Of a DNA stretch of 64,000 nucleotides, positions 42,686-52,147 are shown piece by piece (the first letter of the stretch is position 1; the number at the start of each line of letters is the position of its first letter). This stretch comes from Parabacteroides gordonii MS-1 = DSM 23371. Its GTDB lineage: Bacteria; Bacteroidota; Bacteroidia; Bacteroidales; Tannerellaceae. The translations under genes were made by a program, and so were the position numbers. The stretch covers positions 2,660,671 through 2,724,670 of the forward strand of contig NZ_KQ033919.1 of the NCBI RefSeq assembly GCF_000969825.1. The letters are read 5' to 3'. The notes beneath the pieces are model-generated. The model was not told the DNA's origin, did no database searches, and saw only the letters and a program-made list of their open reading frames with translations.

Positions 42686-45600
42686 TTTTTCTTTGCTCTG
42701 TCTGTTGAGATAAAACTATACATTGCCGGGACGATGAATAAGGTAAGGAAGGTAGATACCAACATACCGCCTACAACGGCAATACCCATCGCAATACGTC
42801 CCTGTGCCCCTTCGCCTGTTGCATATACTAGCGGAACCAGTCCGAGGATCGTGGATACACTGGTCATCAGGATCGGACGCAAACGCTGTGTAGAAGCCGA
42901 ACGGATCGCTTCCGCCATGCTTAGTCCCGCCTCCTGGCGTTGGTTGGCAAATTCCACGATCAGGATACCGTTCTTTGCCACCAGCCCGATCAGCATAATG
43001 ATACCGATCTGACTGAATATATTCATCGTGATACCCGAATAACTCATAAACATCAATGCCCCCGCAATGGCCAACGGCACGGTGAACATCACCACCAACG
43101 GGTCTTTGAAGCTCTCGAACTGGGCGGCAAGCACCAGATAGATCATCAGCAATGCCAGGATCATGGCGAACATCAGGCTGGAAGAACTCTCGCGGAACTC
43201 CTTCGACTCGCCCGACAAGGCTGTACGGAAGCTGTTATCCAATGTCTCTGATGCGATACGATCCATTTCGTCCAGACCGTCGCCGATCGTATAGCCTTTG
43301 TTCAGACCGCTGGAAACGGTTGCCGAAACGAAACGGTTGTAGCGGTACAACTGTGGCGGGGCTACGTCTTCATGCAGTGCTACCAGGTTGTCCAGCTGGA
43401 TCATCTCCCCGTTATCGCTGCGTACATAGATGGATTTCAGGTCGAGCGGCGTGTTACGCTGCTGGCGGTTGATCTCGCCTAATATCTGGTATTGTTTACC
43501 GTTCATATAGAAATAACCCATACGCTGCCCGCTTAACGCATACTGCAATGTCTGGGCGATGTTGCGGGTACTTACTCCCAGGGAAGAAGCCTTGTCGCGG
43601 TCGATCTCGATACGCGTCTCCGGCTTGGTGAACTTCAGGTTCACGTCTGCCATCTGGAATACGGGGCTTTCGTTTACCTTCAGCATGAATTCGGGCAGAT
43701 GTTCCGCCAGTTTCTCCAGGCTCGGCGCCTGCAATACGTATTGCACGGGCATACCTCCGCGTCGTCCTCCGAAAGTGGACTGCTGCTGTACGAATGCACG
43801 CGCCTGCGTCTCTTTCCTTACGGCGGCCGATAGTTTCTCAGCTATTTCCATCTGTGAACGTTCACGTTCCTGGATATCCGGAAGGATTACACTGATATTG
43901 GCGTTGCTGCTGGATGAACGGTTGGTCAGGAACTTACGTTCGGGAGCGATCGAGTCGGCCAGTTCCGCTATCCGGTCGGAATAATCGCGGATAAACTCGA
44001 AGGTGGCTCCCTCCTGGGCACGCATATTGATCGAGATAGACGAACGGTCTTCCAAAGGAGAGAGTTCCGAGCGGATCGTCGTCCAGAAATACCCGATCGA
44101 ACCGAACAGGATCACCACGATAGGGATAGCCCACCATTTATGGCTCAGGAAATAGTTGAGCGACCGGGAATATATATTATTCAACCCTTCGAAGAAAGGT
44201 TCGGTCTTCACATACAGCCAGTTCTTCTTTTCGCGCCTGCGCAGCAGCTTGGTGGCAAGCATCGGTGTAAAGGTCAATGCCACAAAGGAAGAAATAGCAA
44301 CGGAACCGGCAATCACGATACTGAACTCCTTGAACAAACGTCCGGTCATACCTTCCATAAACACGATGGGAAGGAATACGGAAATCAGGGTGACCGTCGT
44401 GGATATTACCGCAAAGAAAATCTCCTTCGAACCTTCTATCCCCGCCTCCTTCGGGTTCATCCCCTTTTCGATACGGACATAGATATTCTCGGCCACCACG
44501 ATCGCATCGTCCACCACCAACCCTACCGAAAGCACGACGGCCAGCATGGTCAATACATTGATGGAGAAGCCGGAGATATACATCACAAAGAAAGCACCGA
44601 CCAACGATACCGGAATAACGACACACGGCACCAGCGTCACACGCCAGTCGCGCAGGAACAGGAAGATAATCAGCACCACCAGGGCGAATGCCACATAGAT
44701 CGTCTCTTCCACCTCATAGATAGAAGCACGGATGAAACGGGTATTGTCGTACACCATTTCGATCGTGACATCCTCCGGAAGGTCTTTCTTCAGCTGTTCG
44801 ATACGCCGGTAAGCTTCGTCGGCAATCTCTATATGGTTGGCTCCCGGCTGGGGGACGATCACGTCGATCACCATCGGCTCGCCATTCTTACGTAATATAC
44901 TGCGCAGGTCTTCCGGTGCCAGTTCCGCCCGCCCTACATCCTTGAAGCGGACGATATTGTTGCCGTCTTCCTTGATGATCAGGTCGTCGAACTCTTTTGC
45001 CGTATGCATCAATCCCAAGGTACGGATAGACAGGTCTATCGTATTTCCTTCGATACTACCGGAAGGTAGCTCCACGTTTTCCGCATCCACCGCATTCTTC
45101 ACATCCAGCGGGGTGACACCGTAACCTGCCATCTTGATCGGGTCGAGCCACAGGCGCATGGAATAACGTTTCTGTCCCCAGATATCCACACTACTCACAT
45201 TCGAGATCGTTTGCAGGCGCTCTTTTACCGTCAGCTCGGCGATCTCACTCAGTTCCATCAGCGAACGCCTGTTGCTCTGGATACCGATCTGCATGATCGG
45301 TGACGCATCGGCATCGGCTTTCGATACGGTTGGCGGGTCACAGTCGCGCGGCAGGTAGCGTTGGGCACGCGAAACCTTGTCGCGCACGTCATTGGCAGCC
45401 GTTTCCATATCTACCGACAATTCGAACTCGACGGTGATACGACTGCTACCCTGGCTACTGACGCTACTCAGCGAACGGATACCCGGTATACCGTTGATAT
45501 TCTGCTCCAACGGTTCTGTGATCTGGTTCATGATAACCTCGGCATTCGCTCCCGGATAGGAAACGTTGACCGAGATAATGGGCTGGTCTACACTGGGGAA

Positions 45601-45711
45601 CTCGCGAACCCCCAGGAACTTGTAGCCGATCATACCGAACAGCAGGATGACAAGCATCATTACTGTCGAGAGAACCGGCCTGTTTATACTGGTTTCCGAT
45701 ATATTTGCCAT
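42682..45711 (-). CDS. RND efflux transporter permease (AcrB/HAE1 family)
   Basis: 1009 residues, 12 membrane helices with two large periplasmic loops. It starts SINRPVLSTVMMLVILLFG, and the proton-relay pair is in VGLVVDDAIVVAENIYVRIEKG; FMEGMTGRLFKEFSIVIAGSVAIS and LVAKNGILIVEFANQRQEAG are further HAE1 motifs. Exports amphiphilic drugs, bile acids or similar; the load cannot be told. Middle gene of adaptor-pump-channel. Confidence 0.96.
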   Translation of the reverse strand: MANISETSINRPVLSTVMMLVILLFGMIGYKFLGVREFPSVDQPIISVNVSYPGANAEVIMNQITEPLEQNINGIPGIRSLSSVSSQGSSRITVEFELSVDMETAANDVRDKVSRAQRYLPRDCDPPTVSKADADASPIMQIGIQSNRRSLMELSEIAELTVKERLQTISNVSSVDIWGQKRYSMRLWLDPIKMAGYGVTPLDVKNAVDAENVELPSGSIEGNTIDLSIRTLGLMHTAKEFDDLIIKEDGNNIVRFKDVGRAELAPEDLRSILRKNGEPMVIDVIVPQPGANHIEIADEAYRRIEQLKKDLPEDVTIEMVYDNTRFIRASIYEVEETIYVAFALVVLIIFLFLRDWRVTLVPCVVIPVSLVGAFFVMYISGFSINVLTMLAVVLSVGLVVDDAIVVAENIYVRIEKGMNPKEAGIEGSKEIFFAVISTTVTLISVFLPIVFMEGMTGRLFKEFSIVIAGSVAISSFVALTFTPMLATKLLRRREKKNWLYVKTEPFFEGLNNIYSRSLNYFLSHKWWAIPIVVILFGSIGYFWTTIRSELSPLEDRSSISINMRAQEGATFEFIRDYSDRIAELADSIAPERKFLTNRSSSSNANISVILPDIQERERSQMEIAEKLSAAVRKETQARAFVQQQSTFGGRRGGMPVQYVLQAPSLEKLAEHLPEFMLKVNESPVFQMADVNLKFTKPETRIEIDRDKASSLGVSTRNIAQTLQYALSGQRMGYFYMNGKQYQILGEINRQQRNTPLDLKSIYVRSDNGEMIQLDNLVALHEDVAPPQLYRYNRFVSATVSSGLNKGYTIGDGLDEMDRIASETLDNSFRTALSGESKEFRESSSSLMFAMILALLMIYLVLAAQFESFKDPLVVMFTVPLAIAGALMFMSYSGITMNIFSQIGIIMLIGLVAKNGILIVEFANQRQEAGLSMAEAIRSASTQRLRPILMTSVSTILGLVPLVYATGEGAQGRIAMGIAVVGGMLVSTFLTLFIVPAMYSFISTDRAKKK

Positions 45712-45719
45712 AGGGGAAT

Positions 45720-46817
45720 TTAATACAGATTATCAATAGTAACTTTCATACCGGTACGAAGTTGCATCACACCGGTAGTGATCAATGTGTCGCCCGGCTG
45801 TACACCGTCGAGCACCTGCACACGGCTTTCCGTACGCAGCCCGATCGTGACTTCGGCCGGTTCGGCCACTCCACCCTTATACAGGTAGACCACATTCTTT
45901 CCCATTTCAGGGATCAGCGCCTCGCTCGGGATGGCCAAAGCATTCTTTATCTCGCGTTTGGTGATCTCCACAGAAGTATAACGTCCGGGGAAGATCGACT
46001 CGTTGGTGTTCGGGTAAGTGGCACGCACCTTCAGGGTACGGGTCGTCATATCCACTTTACTTTCTACGGCATATACTTTGGCGTTGTAATCGCGCATCTT
46101 GCCGTTGGAGTCTTCCAGGCGGAACACGATGGAAGTACCGTCGGTTACGTCGGTCGCATAGTTCTCCGGGATAGAGAACTCGATCTTCAGCGGCGATATC
46201 TTCGTCAGCTTGGTGATGAAAGTAGTAGGGGAGACATAAGCGCCTTCACTGACCGAGCGAAGACCGATGATACCGTCGAACGGCGCACGCAATTCTGTCT
46301 GTAAGATATTAGCCTTCACCAGGTCGATGTCGGCCATCAGTTTTTCGTATTCGGTAGTAACTTGCTCGTAGGCTTCCTGGCTGACGGCATCTTTTTCCAA
46401 CAGGGTACGTTGGCGATATACCCGGTCTTTAGCCAGCGGAATCTGGGCTTCCAGTTTCCTGAGTTGGGCTTGCAGCGGTTTGTCGTTGATCTTTGCCAGC
46501 AGGTCGCCTGCTTTCACATGGGTACCTTCGGTGAAATAGATATTCACCACTTTCCCGGACGACTCGAAGGATAAGTCTACTTCTTCGTCGGGAATGATAC
46601 TGCCGGTGCTAATGACTTTGTCGGTTAGCGATTGGAATTTCAACACTTCAGCGTTAATGTTAAGTACCTGCTTCCTTACGCTTGTTCCCGGTGCGGGAAC
46701 AACTTCGGTTGCCTTACCGGATGCTGTCAACTTGGTCTTAATCTGTGGATAGGCAATCATTCCTGCAATCAGCAGAAGGATTGCGGCGGTTACGCCCCAC
46801 TTCACTCTCTTCGTCAT
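45720..46817 (-). CDS. RND efflux periplasmic adaptor (membrane fusion protein)
   Basis: About 365 residues. One N-terminal helix (VKWGVTAAILLLIAGMIAYPQI), then the lipoyl half-motifs GSIIPDEEVDLSFESSGKVV and APFDGIIGLRSVSEGAYVSP around a helical hairpin, then barrel and membrane-proximal domains. I chose ATG 46817 (MTKRVKWG) because the 18 residues before it (starting 46871) do not look like part of a signal. First gene of the operon; 8 bp before the pump. Confidence 0.93.
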   Translation of the reverse strand: MTKRVKWGVTAAILLLIAGMIAYPQIKTKLTASGKATEVVPAPGTSVRKQVLNINAEVLKFQSLTDKVISTGSIIPDEEVDLSFESSGKVVNIYFTEGTHVKAGDLLAKINDKPLQAQLRKLEAQIPLAKDRVYRQRTLLEKDAVSQEAYEQVTTEYEKLMADIDLVKANILQTELRAPFDGIIGLRSVSEGAYVSPTTFITKLTKISPLKIEFSIPENYATDVTDGTSIVFRLEDSNGKMRDYNAKVYAVESKVDMTTRTLKVRATYPNTNESIFPGRYTSVEITKREIKNALAIPSEALIPEMGKNVVYLYKGGVAEPAEVTIGLRTESRVQVLDGVQPGDTLITTGVMQLRTGMKVTIDNLY

Positions 46818-46924
46818 ATTTTCAATGGTATCTACTTTAAAACTTATCAATAGGTTTGTAAATATACACAACTCAATCGGAATATAGACAAGAGTAAAAA
46901 GAAAAGGTTTAACGGGGCAATTGT

Positions 46925-47047
46925 AAAAAGTTTTGGCATATTAGCCTTCATTGCCTTCATATAGGAAGATGTCCTTTGATATACAATTGATGTTAGATGA
47001 ACCCGCTTTTTTGTTTTGCCTTCATACGGCTTTCATTCCGGCTTCAT
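46925..47047 (+). repeat. Left arm of long imperfect inverted repeat
   Basis: Its outer end (46925-46953) and inner end (46997-47047) match the reverse complement of 47568-47595 and 47475-47524. The inner block matches at about 46 of 51 positions and is built of repeated CTTCAT motifs. The middle is less similar. Confidence 0.75.
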
Positions 47048-47474
47048 GTGTCTCGTCTTGATTTTGGTTGACTGTGTCCCGTCCTGAAATAGGTTGTCTC
47101 GTCTTTGTTTTGGTTGGGCAATATCTCTGCTCCGTTGCTTTTGAGTCTGTGCCGGAAGCTAAGGTTCTTATTCGGGAAGAGTAAGGTCTTAGCATAGGAC
47201 AATTAATAATTTTACTCCGCTATCTTTAATATGTAATGCATGCTTTACGAATATGTAAAGCTAGAGTTTCTAAAAAGTAAGGCATGCCTTTCTTATTTGT
47301 AAAGTATATATTTCTAATATAAAAGTAAGGAGAAAAGGTAATATTTGTAGGGAGTAAAAAGGTTAGTTTTCCCGTGCCGGGAGCTTAGTTCTTGTGAGCG
47401 ATTTTATTGGGATGGTGAAGAAGGTTGCGGATGCCTTGTGTAATGCCCGGGAAGAAGAATAAAAGGCTGATGGG

Positions 47475-47595
47475 ATGAAGCCGGAATGAAGGCCGTATGA
47501 AGGTGAAACAAAAAGTGGGTTCATGCTGGATGGATTGTTATTCAATTCATGTAATGGTGTATGAACCCATGAAGGCTAAATGAGGAAAACTTTTT
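47475..47595 (-). repeat. Right arm of long imperfect inverted repeat
   Basis: Pairs with 46925-47047 across about 430 bp of gene-free sequence. The whole structure is about 670 bp. Confidence 0.75.
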
Positions 47596-47791
47596 CTGTG
47601 GGGAGAAAACGATAAATGAACCGGAAAAACGACAGAGAAAGAGTTGCATATTTGTGTAATATATATTAACGTACGCGTACTTATTATTAATGTATCAGGT
47701 AAATAGAAAAGATGATAAAAGTAAGAATGAAATAGAGAATTAAAAATGCTATATATGATTTGTAAAACAAGGCTTAATGCCTAAATATAGT

Positions 47792-47815
47792 ATGACTAAA
47801 AAAAAGGATCGTTTA
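47792..47815 (+). repeat. Left arm of 24-bp inverted repeat upstream of the DUF6383 gene
   Basis: Reads ATGACTAA, then A-run, then AAGGATCGTTTA. Matches the reverse complement of 47975-47998 at 22 of 24 positions; the arms enclose 159 bp. Confidence 0.8.
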
Positions 47816-47974
47816 AATACGCCAACAAAATTAATTATAACTTTTGAAACCACAATTCTTTTCCAATTATTTTTTCCTTTGGTATCTTCTTTCTTATCAA
47901 CGCAATAGCAAAGTCAGTACAAAAATCGGCATTTAGCTTACCAATTGCTTTAAGGCCAAAATTATTGACTAGAA

Positions 47975-47998
47975 TAAACGATCCTTTTAGTTAGTCAT
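47975..47998 (-). repeat. Right arm of 24-bp inverted repeat upstream of the DUF6383 gene
   Basis: Reads TAAACGATCCTTTTAG, then TTAGTCAT. It ends 75 bp before the start codon at 48074. Arm length, spacing and place resemble invertible promoters of Bacteroidales surface genes. Confidence 0.8.
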
Positions 47999-48073
47999 TT
48001 GCTTTGAAAGGACGTTCGCAAAGAAGAAAAGAACTATTTCATTAACACTATTATTAATATTAAAATTTAGATT

Positions 48074-51000
48074 ATGAACAAAAAGTTTTCTACGCTTGTG
48101 GCTACGCTACTGCTGAGTGGTGCGCTAGTCTCCGTGAATGCTACAGATGTGAAGACATTGGCTGATTTTAAGGCTGATGCGACGACGTATACTGTAACAA
48201 ATATGGGAGACAGTAAAATTGATTTCTTGGCTGATATTTCTTTAGATGAGAGTACTCCTTATCTGTTAATTGATCAGAATAATCTGATTATCGATGGACA
48301 TGGTAAGATATTTACAGGCCGTTTGGTTATTACAGGTGAAAATGTAACTGTAAAAAACCTTACTATTCTTAATAAGACAACAAGTAATGCATCTTCTTAT
48401 CATAAGAATGCTATTACGGTAGTTTCTTCTTCAGTAACAATTATTGATAATAATATTATTTGTGATGGAGGAGTTAATTTATTGGCAAATGGTATTTCTA
48501 TTTTCCCGACAGATGCAGATGCCAAAATTGTAGTAAAAGGAAATGTATTTAAGAATGCCAAGACTATAAACGATAAATGGCAGTCTTCCGCAATCATCGT
48601 AGCTGAAGATATTGCTTTACCTACAGGGGGTGAAACAAAGAGTGCCGAACTCACTGATTTTGATGTAGCTTCAATTAGCAATAATACTTTTGAGAATTGT
48701 GCTGTCGATTATTTGTATAAAGACTATGCTACAGATGATAACAAAGGTTATAAATCAGTTCAGGTGACTCCTGTTAAAGGTACAAATGGAGAATATCTAA
48801 ATGCGGACTATATTAAGGCTCTTGTAACTAGTACACCGGCTGATGCAGATGTTATTTTTAATGGTTCAAGTGAAGATTTATTAGAAGCTTTGGCCGATGT
48901 AGATGTAACTGCAGCTAATGTAGCTATTGAATGTACTGACAATAACGTACTGTATGGTGAAGCAAAGAATCCTAATAACGGAAAGTTACCTGTAATTGCA
49001 GCTGTTGCTCCGGCAAAATCAGACGTATTTGGTTATGCATTGGAGGAAAAAGAAACTTCAGACTATAGTATGTTAATTCTTAGCAGTGCAAATGGTTTCG
49101 CATATATTATTAATATTGATGGAACAAATACTGCAAGCGCAACTGCGGCAACTGAAACAAATATCAAAGAATACGCAACTAATCCTGCTGCTTTGTGGAA
49201 AATGACAAGAGGCCAGGAGTCTGACGGTAGATATTATTATAAGTTTGTTAATAAGAATGGTGTTCAATTGAAATCTGTAACAAATGCTGGCACAGGAACT
49301 AATGGAACTTTCTATCCTGAAAATAATGCTGTATATAATAAAGGTGTCGTTTTTGCTGTTAATGGTTTAACATTAAATGATAACACTCCAGCGAGCTTTG
49401 GTCTTTACAAAGCCGGCAACAACGTATTGTCTGTTGCAGACCTGATGTGGTTTGAAAATGACGGTTTCTCCGTAACAATCAAATATCTGAACGAAGATGG
49501 TGAATTCAAGAAAGAAGACATCGCAGGTAATCCGTTCCAGAAACATTTGACTCCGATGCATTGGAATGGCAGCAAGTTCGTTGATTTTGGTACTACTACT
49601 AAAGATGAGGATAGCTTTTACCTGAAAGATGTAGAAGGTAACTATATTGTTGCCCAGAAGTATGCTTCCAGCGGTTCTGTAACTTCACAGTCTAATTATA
49701 CATTTACTACAGTTTCAGAAACTGTTTTGACACATGATATTCTGCGTAAAGAAGGTAATTACTTTGGAGAATTCCGTGCTGAAGTATCTGCTAAATATAC
49801 GGATTATACAAAACTTGAAGCAATTGATGTATTGAGAGTTAATTTGGCAGCAGGTTGGGCTGAAGTTGGTCGTTTAGATCTGGGTACTAAAGAAGTTCCG
49901 ACATTGGCCGCTTCTGTAAGTACTGTTTTGAAGCCGATCCTGGTTTCTTTGGGTAGCAACAAGGTGGTTGATCCGAAAGACTTCCTGGTAAAAAATAAGT
50001 TCTACACTGTAACTAAATTGGATGCTAAAGGTAAAGTCCTTGGCAAATTAGCTGTGGCTGACGATCTGTATAATGGAGATGGCCATACATATTGTGAATT
50101 TGTAACGTCTTATGGTAACGTATTGGAAGGTCAGTTCGCTTTAACATATGAAGAAGGTCAGTACGTATTTACAAATCGCGAAGCTCCAAATTACAAATGG
50201 TCTTTAGCTGCAAATACTTTGTATGAAGGTGAAAGTGAAAACTTATATGTAAGTGGAAATGTAATTTATAAGATCGAAACTGTTGAAAGTCATAGTTCAA
50301 ACGATGGTTATGAAACATTGTCTGATGTAAAGAACAATAAGTTCCATATCGGTTTCTCTTCTAATGTATTTGGTGAAAATGCATGGTTTACTGAAAATCA
50401 TGAAGGAACAGACAATCATACAATCGGTTTGAATATTGATCAGGAAGATGCGTTGATCTTCACTGCAACAGAATATGCTGCTGCTCGTAAGATTGATCAC
50501 GACAAAGTAAATACGCATAAAGATATATATGTTCCGACAGACTCTATCTATGTAATCAGTACAATGGGTTACTATTCCGGTAAAGATTATAAAGAGACAA
50601 AAGATACATTGAAGGTTGTTTCTTACTCATTCGTTAACCAATTCACAGAACCGTTGGTTTATGATAAAAACAGATATGTCTCTCAAGTTTATAAGGATGA
50701 AGACACTAAAAAGCGTTATGAATCTGTTGAAGAAGCAGCTAAAGATGCTCAGAAATTTACTTTGCGTGTGGATAACGGTAAGTTGAACTTACGTCCGGTA
50801 ATTAATGAAGTTGCTTCGATGACAGAAGAACAATATGCTACATGGGGAGATGCTTCTATGTATCAGGTGTTTAATGCTTGGGACGAATATTCTAAAGTAT
50901 ATGCAGGCGATGCAACTAATGGTATTTTGAATACTACTTGGATTTATAACCGTACAGAAAATGACTTGTTCGTAGTAGAACCGACAGAAAAGCCGATGTA

Positions 51001-51916
51001 TCGTCCGGTTGTAAATGCTTTGGATACAATCTCTATTTTCCGTAACGATAATCCGAAATCGATTTTGTTTGAAGACGGTGGTTTCTTAGGAATGGAAAAT
51101 CTGGCACAATATCCTGCAATTGCTCCTGCAATGGTTGCTGATACAGCTTATGTACGTAACAATACATATCGTCCTCAGTATATGTTGGTAGTAGATCCGA
51201 AGATCACTCCGGCTGGTAAATGGTGTCCGATCCACGGTGACGATCCTACATGCCCGGATGCTCACAAGGTTGAATCTAAGGGTTGGGTAGAAGGCCGTTA
51301 TCTGGTGAACCTGGTTGATACAGCTATTGCATGGGATATTGCAAACAAGCACAAAGACAATAATCCATATATCAATACTGAAAAGTATTATCGTTTAGGT
51401 TTTGTTCAGGCTAAGCATATTGAAGACTCTTTGGTTATTGCCAGCACAAACGATACTTTGATGGTAGGTACTGAAGATTACAACCAGGCTAAGTTTGCAT
51501 TCCGATATGTAGATACAGATGCTAAGTCATTCCGCATCGAAACAGCTAACTATAACAGATTGCCGGGTGCTACCAAAGCTGTACGTGACGGTGAAGGTTA
51601 TGTAAAATGGATGAACGGTGTAGTAGTTGTTGTTGATGATATCATTGATGGCGATGTATTCAATATGAATGAAGAAGAAGAAGGTATGCCGACAGCTAAC
51701 GAAGGTGTAAGTACTTCTGATGTATCAGTTATTGCTTCTGAAGGTGAAGTTATCATTAACGGTGCTCAAGGTAAGAAAGTTACTATCAGTAACGTTCTTG
51801 GTCAGACTGTTGCTAACACAGTAGTTACTTCTGACAAGGCTACAATCGCTGCTCCTGCTGGTATCGTTGTGGTAGCTGTCGAAGGCGAAGCTGCTGTAAA
51901 AGCAATCGTTAAATAA
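48074..51916 (+). CDS. Large DUF6383-type secreted surface protein with beta-helix N-terminus
   Basis: 1280 residues. Signal MNKKFSTLVATLLLSGALVSVNA; residues about 60-200 read like a right-handed parallel beta helix (LIIDGHGKIF, LVITGENVTVKNLTI, ITVVSSSVTIIDNNII, IVVKGNVFKN). A long beta-rich middle follows. The last ~470 residues align with the protein at 1-1395, and the final 60 are almost identical, ending KAIVK like a T9SS sorting domain. WCPIHGDDPTCPDAH is a possible metal site. The first third uses clearly more AT-rich codons than the rest, which suggests a mosaic origin. Secretion by the T9SS is inference. Promoter may lie in the inverted-repeat segment upstream. Confidence 0.88.
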   Translation: MNKKFSTLVATLLLSGALVSVNATDVKTLADFKADATTYTVTNMGDSKIDFLADISLDESTPYLLIDQNNLIIDGHGKIFTGRLVITGENVTVKNLTILNKTTSNASSYHKNAITVVSSSVTIIDNNIICDGGVNLLANGISIFPTDADAKIVVKGNVFKNAKTINDKWQSSAIIVAEDIALPTGGETKSAELTDFDVASISNNTFENCAVDYLYKDYATDDNKGYKSVQVTPVKGTNGEYLNADYIKALVTSTPADADVIFNGSSEDLLEALADVDVTAANVAIECTDNNVLYGEAKNPNNGKLPVIAAVAPAKSDVFGYALEEKETSDYSMLILSSANGFAYIINIDGTNTASATAATETNIKEYATNPAALWKMTRGQESDGRYYYKFVNKNGVQLKSVTNAGTGTNGTFYPENNAVYNKGVVFAVNGLTLNDNTPASFGLYKAGNNVLSVADLMWFENDGFSVTIKYLNEDGEFKKEDIAGNPFQKHLTPMHWNGSKFVDFGTTTKDEDSFYLKDVEGNYIVAQKYASSGSVTSQSNYTFTTVSETVLTHDILRKEGNYFGEFRAEVSAKYTDYTKLEAIDVLRVNLAAGWAEVGRLDLGTKEVPTLAASVSTVLKPILVSLGSNKVVDPKDFLVKNKFYTVTKLDAKGKVLGKLAVADDLYNGDGHTYCEFVTSYGNVLEGQFALTYEEGQYVFTNREAPNYKWSLAANTLYEGESENLYVSGNVIYKIETVESHSSNDGYETLSDVKNNKFHIGFSSNVFGENAWFTENHEGTDNHTIGLNIDQEDALIFTATEYAAARKIDHDKVNTHKDIYVPTDSIYVISTMGYYSGKDYKETKDTLKVVSYSFVNQFTEPLVYDKNRYVSQVYKDEDTKKRYESVEEAAKDAQKFTLRVDNGKLNLRPVINEVASMTEEQYATWGDASMYQVFNAWDEYSKVYAGDATNGILNTTWIYNRTENDLFVVEPTEKPMYRPVVNALDTISIFRNDNPKSILFEDGGFLGMENLAQYPAIAPAMVADTAYVRNNTYRPQYMLVVDPKITPAGKWCPIHGDDPTCPDAHKVESKGWVEGRYLVNLVDTAIAWDIANKHKDNNPYINTEKYYRLGFVQAKHIEDSLVIASTNDTLMVGTEDYNQAKFAFRYVDTDAKSFRIETANYNRLPGATKAVRDGEGYVKWMNGVVVVVDDIIDGDVFNMNEEEEGMPTANEGVSTSDVSVIASEGEVIINGAQGKKVTISNVLGQTVANTVVTSDKATIAAPAGIVVVAVEGEAAVKAIVK

Positions 51917-51944
51917 GAAATAATGAAATAATTCTAAAATTACC

Positions 51945-52080
51945 GCTACGCGGTTGCCGGGTATAGGCGTTGCTTACAGCGTCTATACTCCAACCAATTA
52001 CCCCGCGACGGGCGAACAAGTAGCCGTATTAATACTAAAGTAATAAAATAAAGTTCATCTGTCAGTACCCCTGTGAAGAG
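51945..52080 (+). ncRNA. Structured 3' element, copy B
   Basis: Same plan as 1431-1546: CGCG (51949-51952) with CGCG (52004-52007), GTTG (51953-51956) with CAAC (51991-51994), and the conserved AATTACCC bulge. The apical hairpin is different and longer here (GTATAGGCGTT with AGCGTCTATAC). The following GGCGAACAAG and CGTATTAATACTAAAG tract is nearly identical to copy A. Function unknown. Confidence 0.5.
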
Positions 52081-52098
52081 GGAACATGGATAAAAAAC

Positions 52099-52130
52099 AA
52101 AGCCCCGGAAGGATTTCCTTCCGGGGCTTT
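52099..52130. terminator. Strong bidirectional terminator
   Basis: AAAGCCCCGGAAGG and CCTTCCGGGGCTTT give a near-perfect stem. The plus side ends the DUF6383 gene; the minus side continues GTTTTTTATCC, ending the chromate-transporter run. Confidence 0.9.
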
Positions 52131-52147
52131 CGTTGTATTGTTTGTTT

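Larger units (their letters stand above)
46818..48073. other. 1.26-kb gene-free stretch with repeats between the efflux operon and a DUF6383 gene
   Basis: No credible gene. It holds the long imperfect inverted repeat 46925-47047/47475-47595, short direct repeats inside it (TCGTCTT...TTTTGGTTG at about 47051-47070 and 47099-47117; GCATGC..TTAC/TTTC...TTGTAAAG-type pairs at about 47238-47304), and the near-perfect inverted repeat 47792-47815/47975-47998. Confidence 0.7.

Noticed and set aside
47363-47545. 60-codon minus-strand frame in the gene-free stretch
   Set aside because: Overlaps the right repeat arm; composition and lack of start signal argue against a gene.
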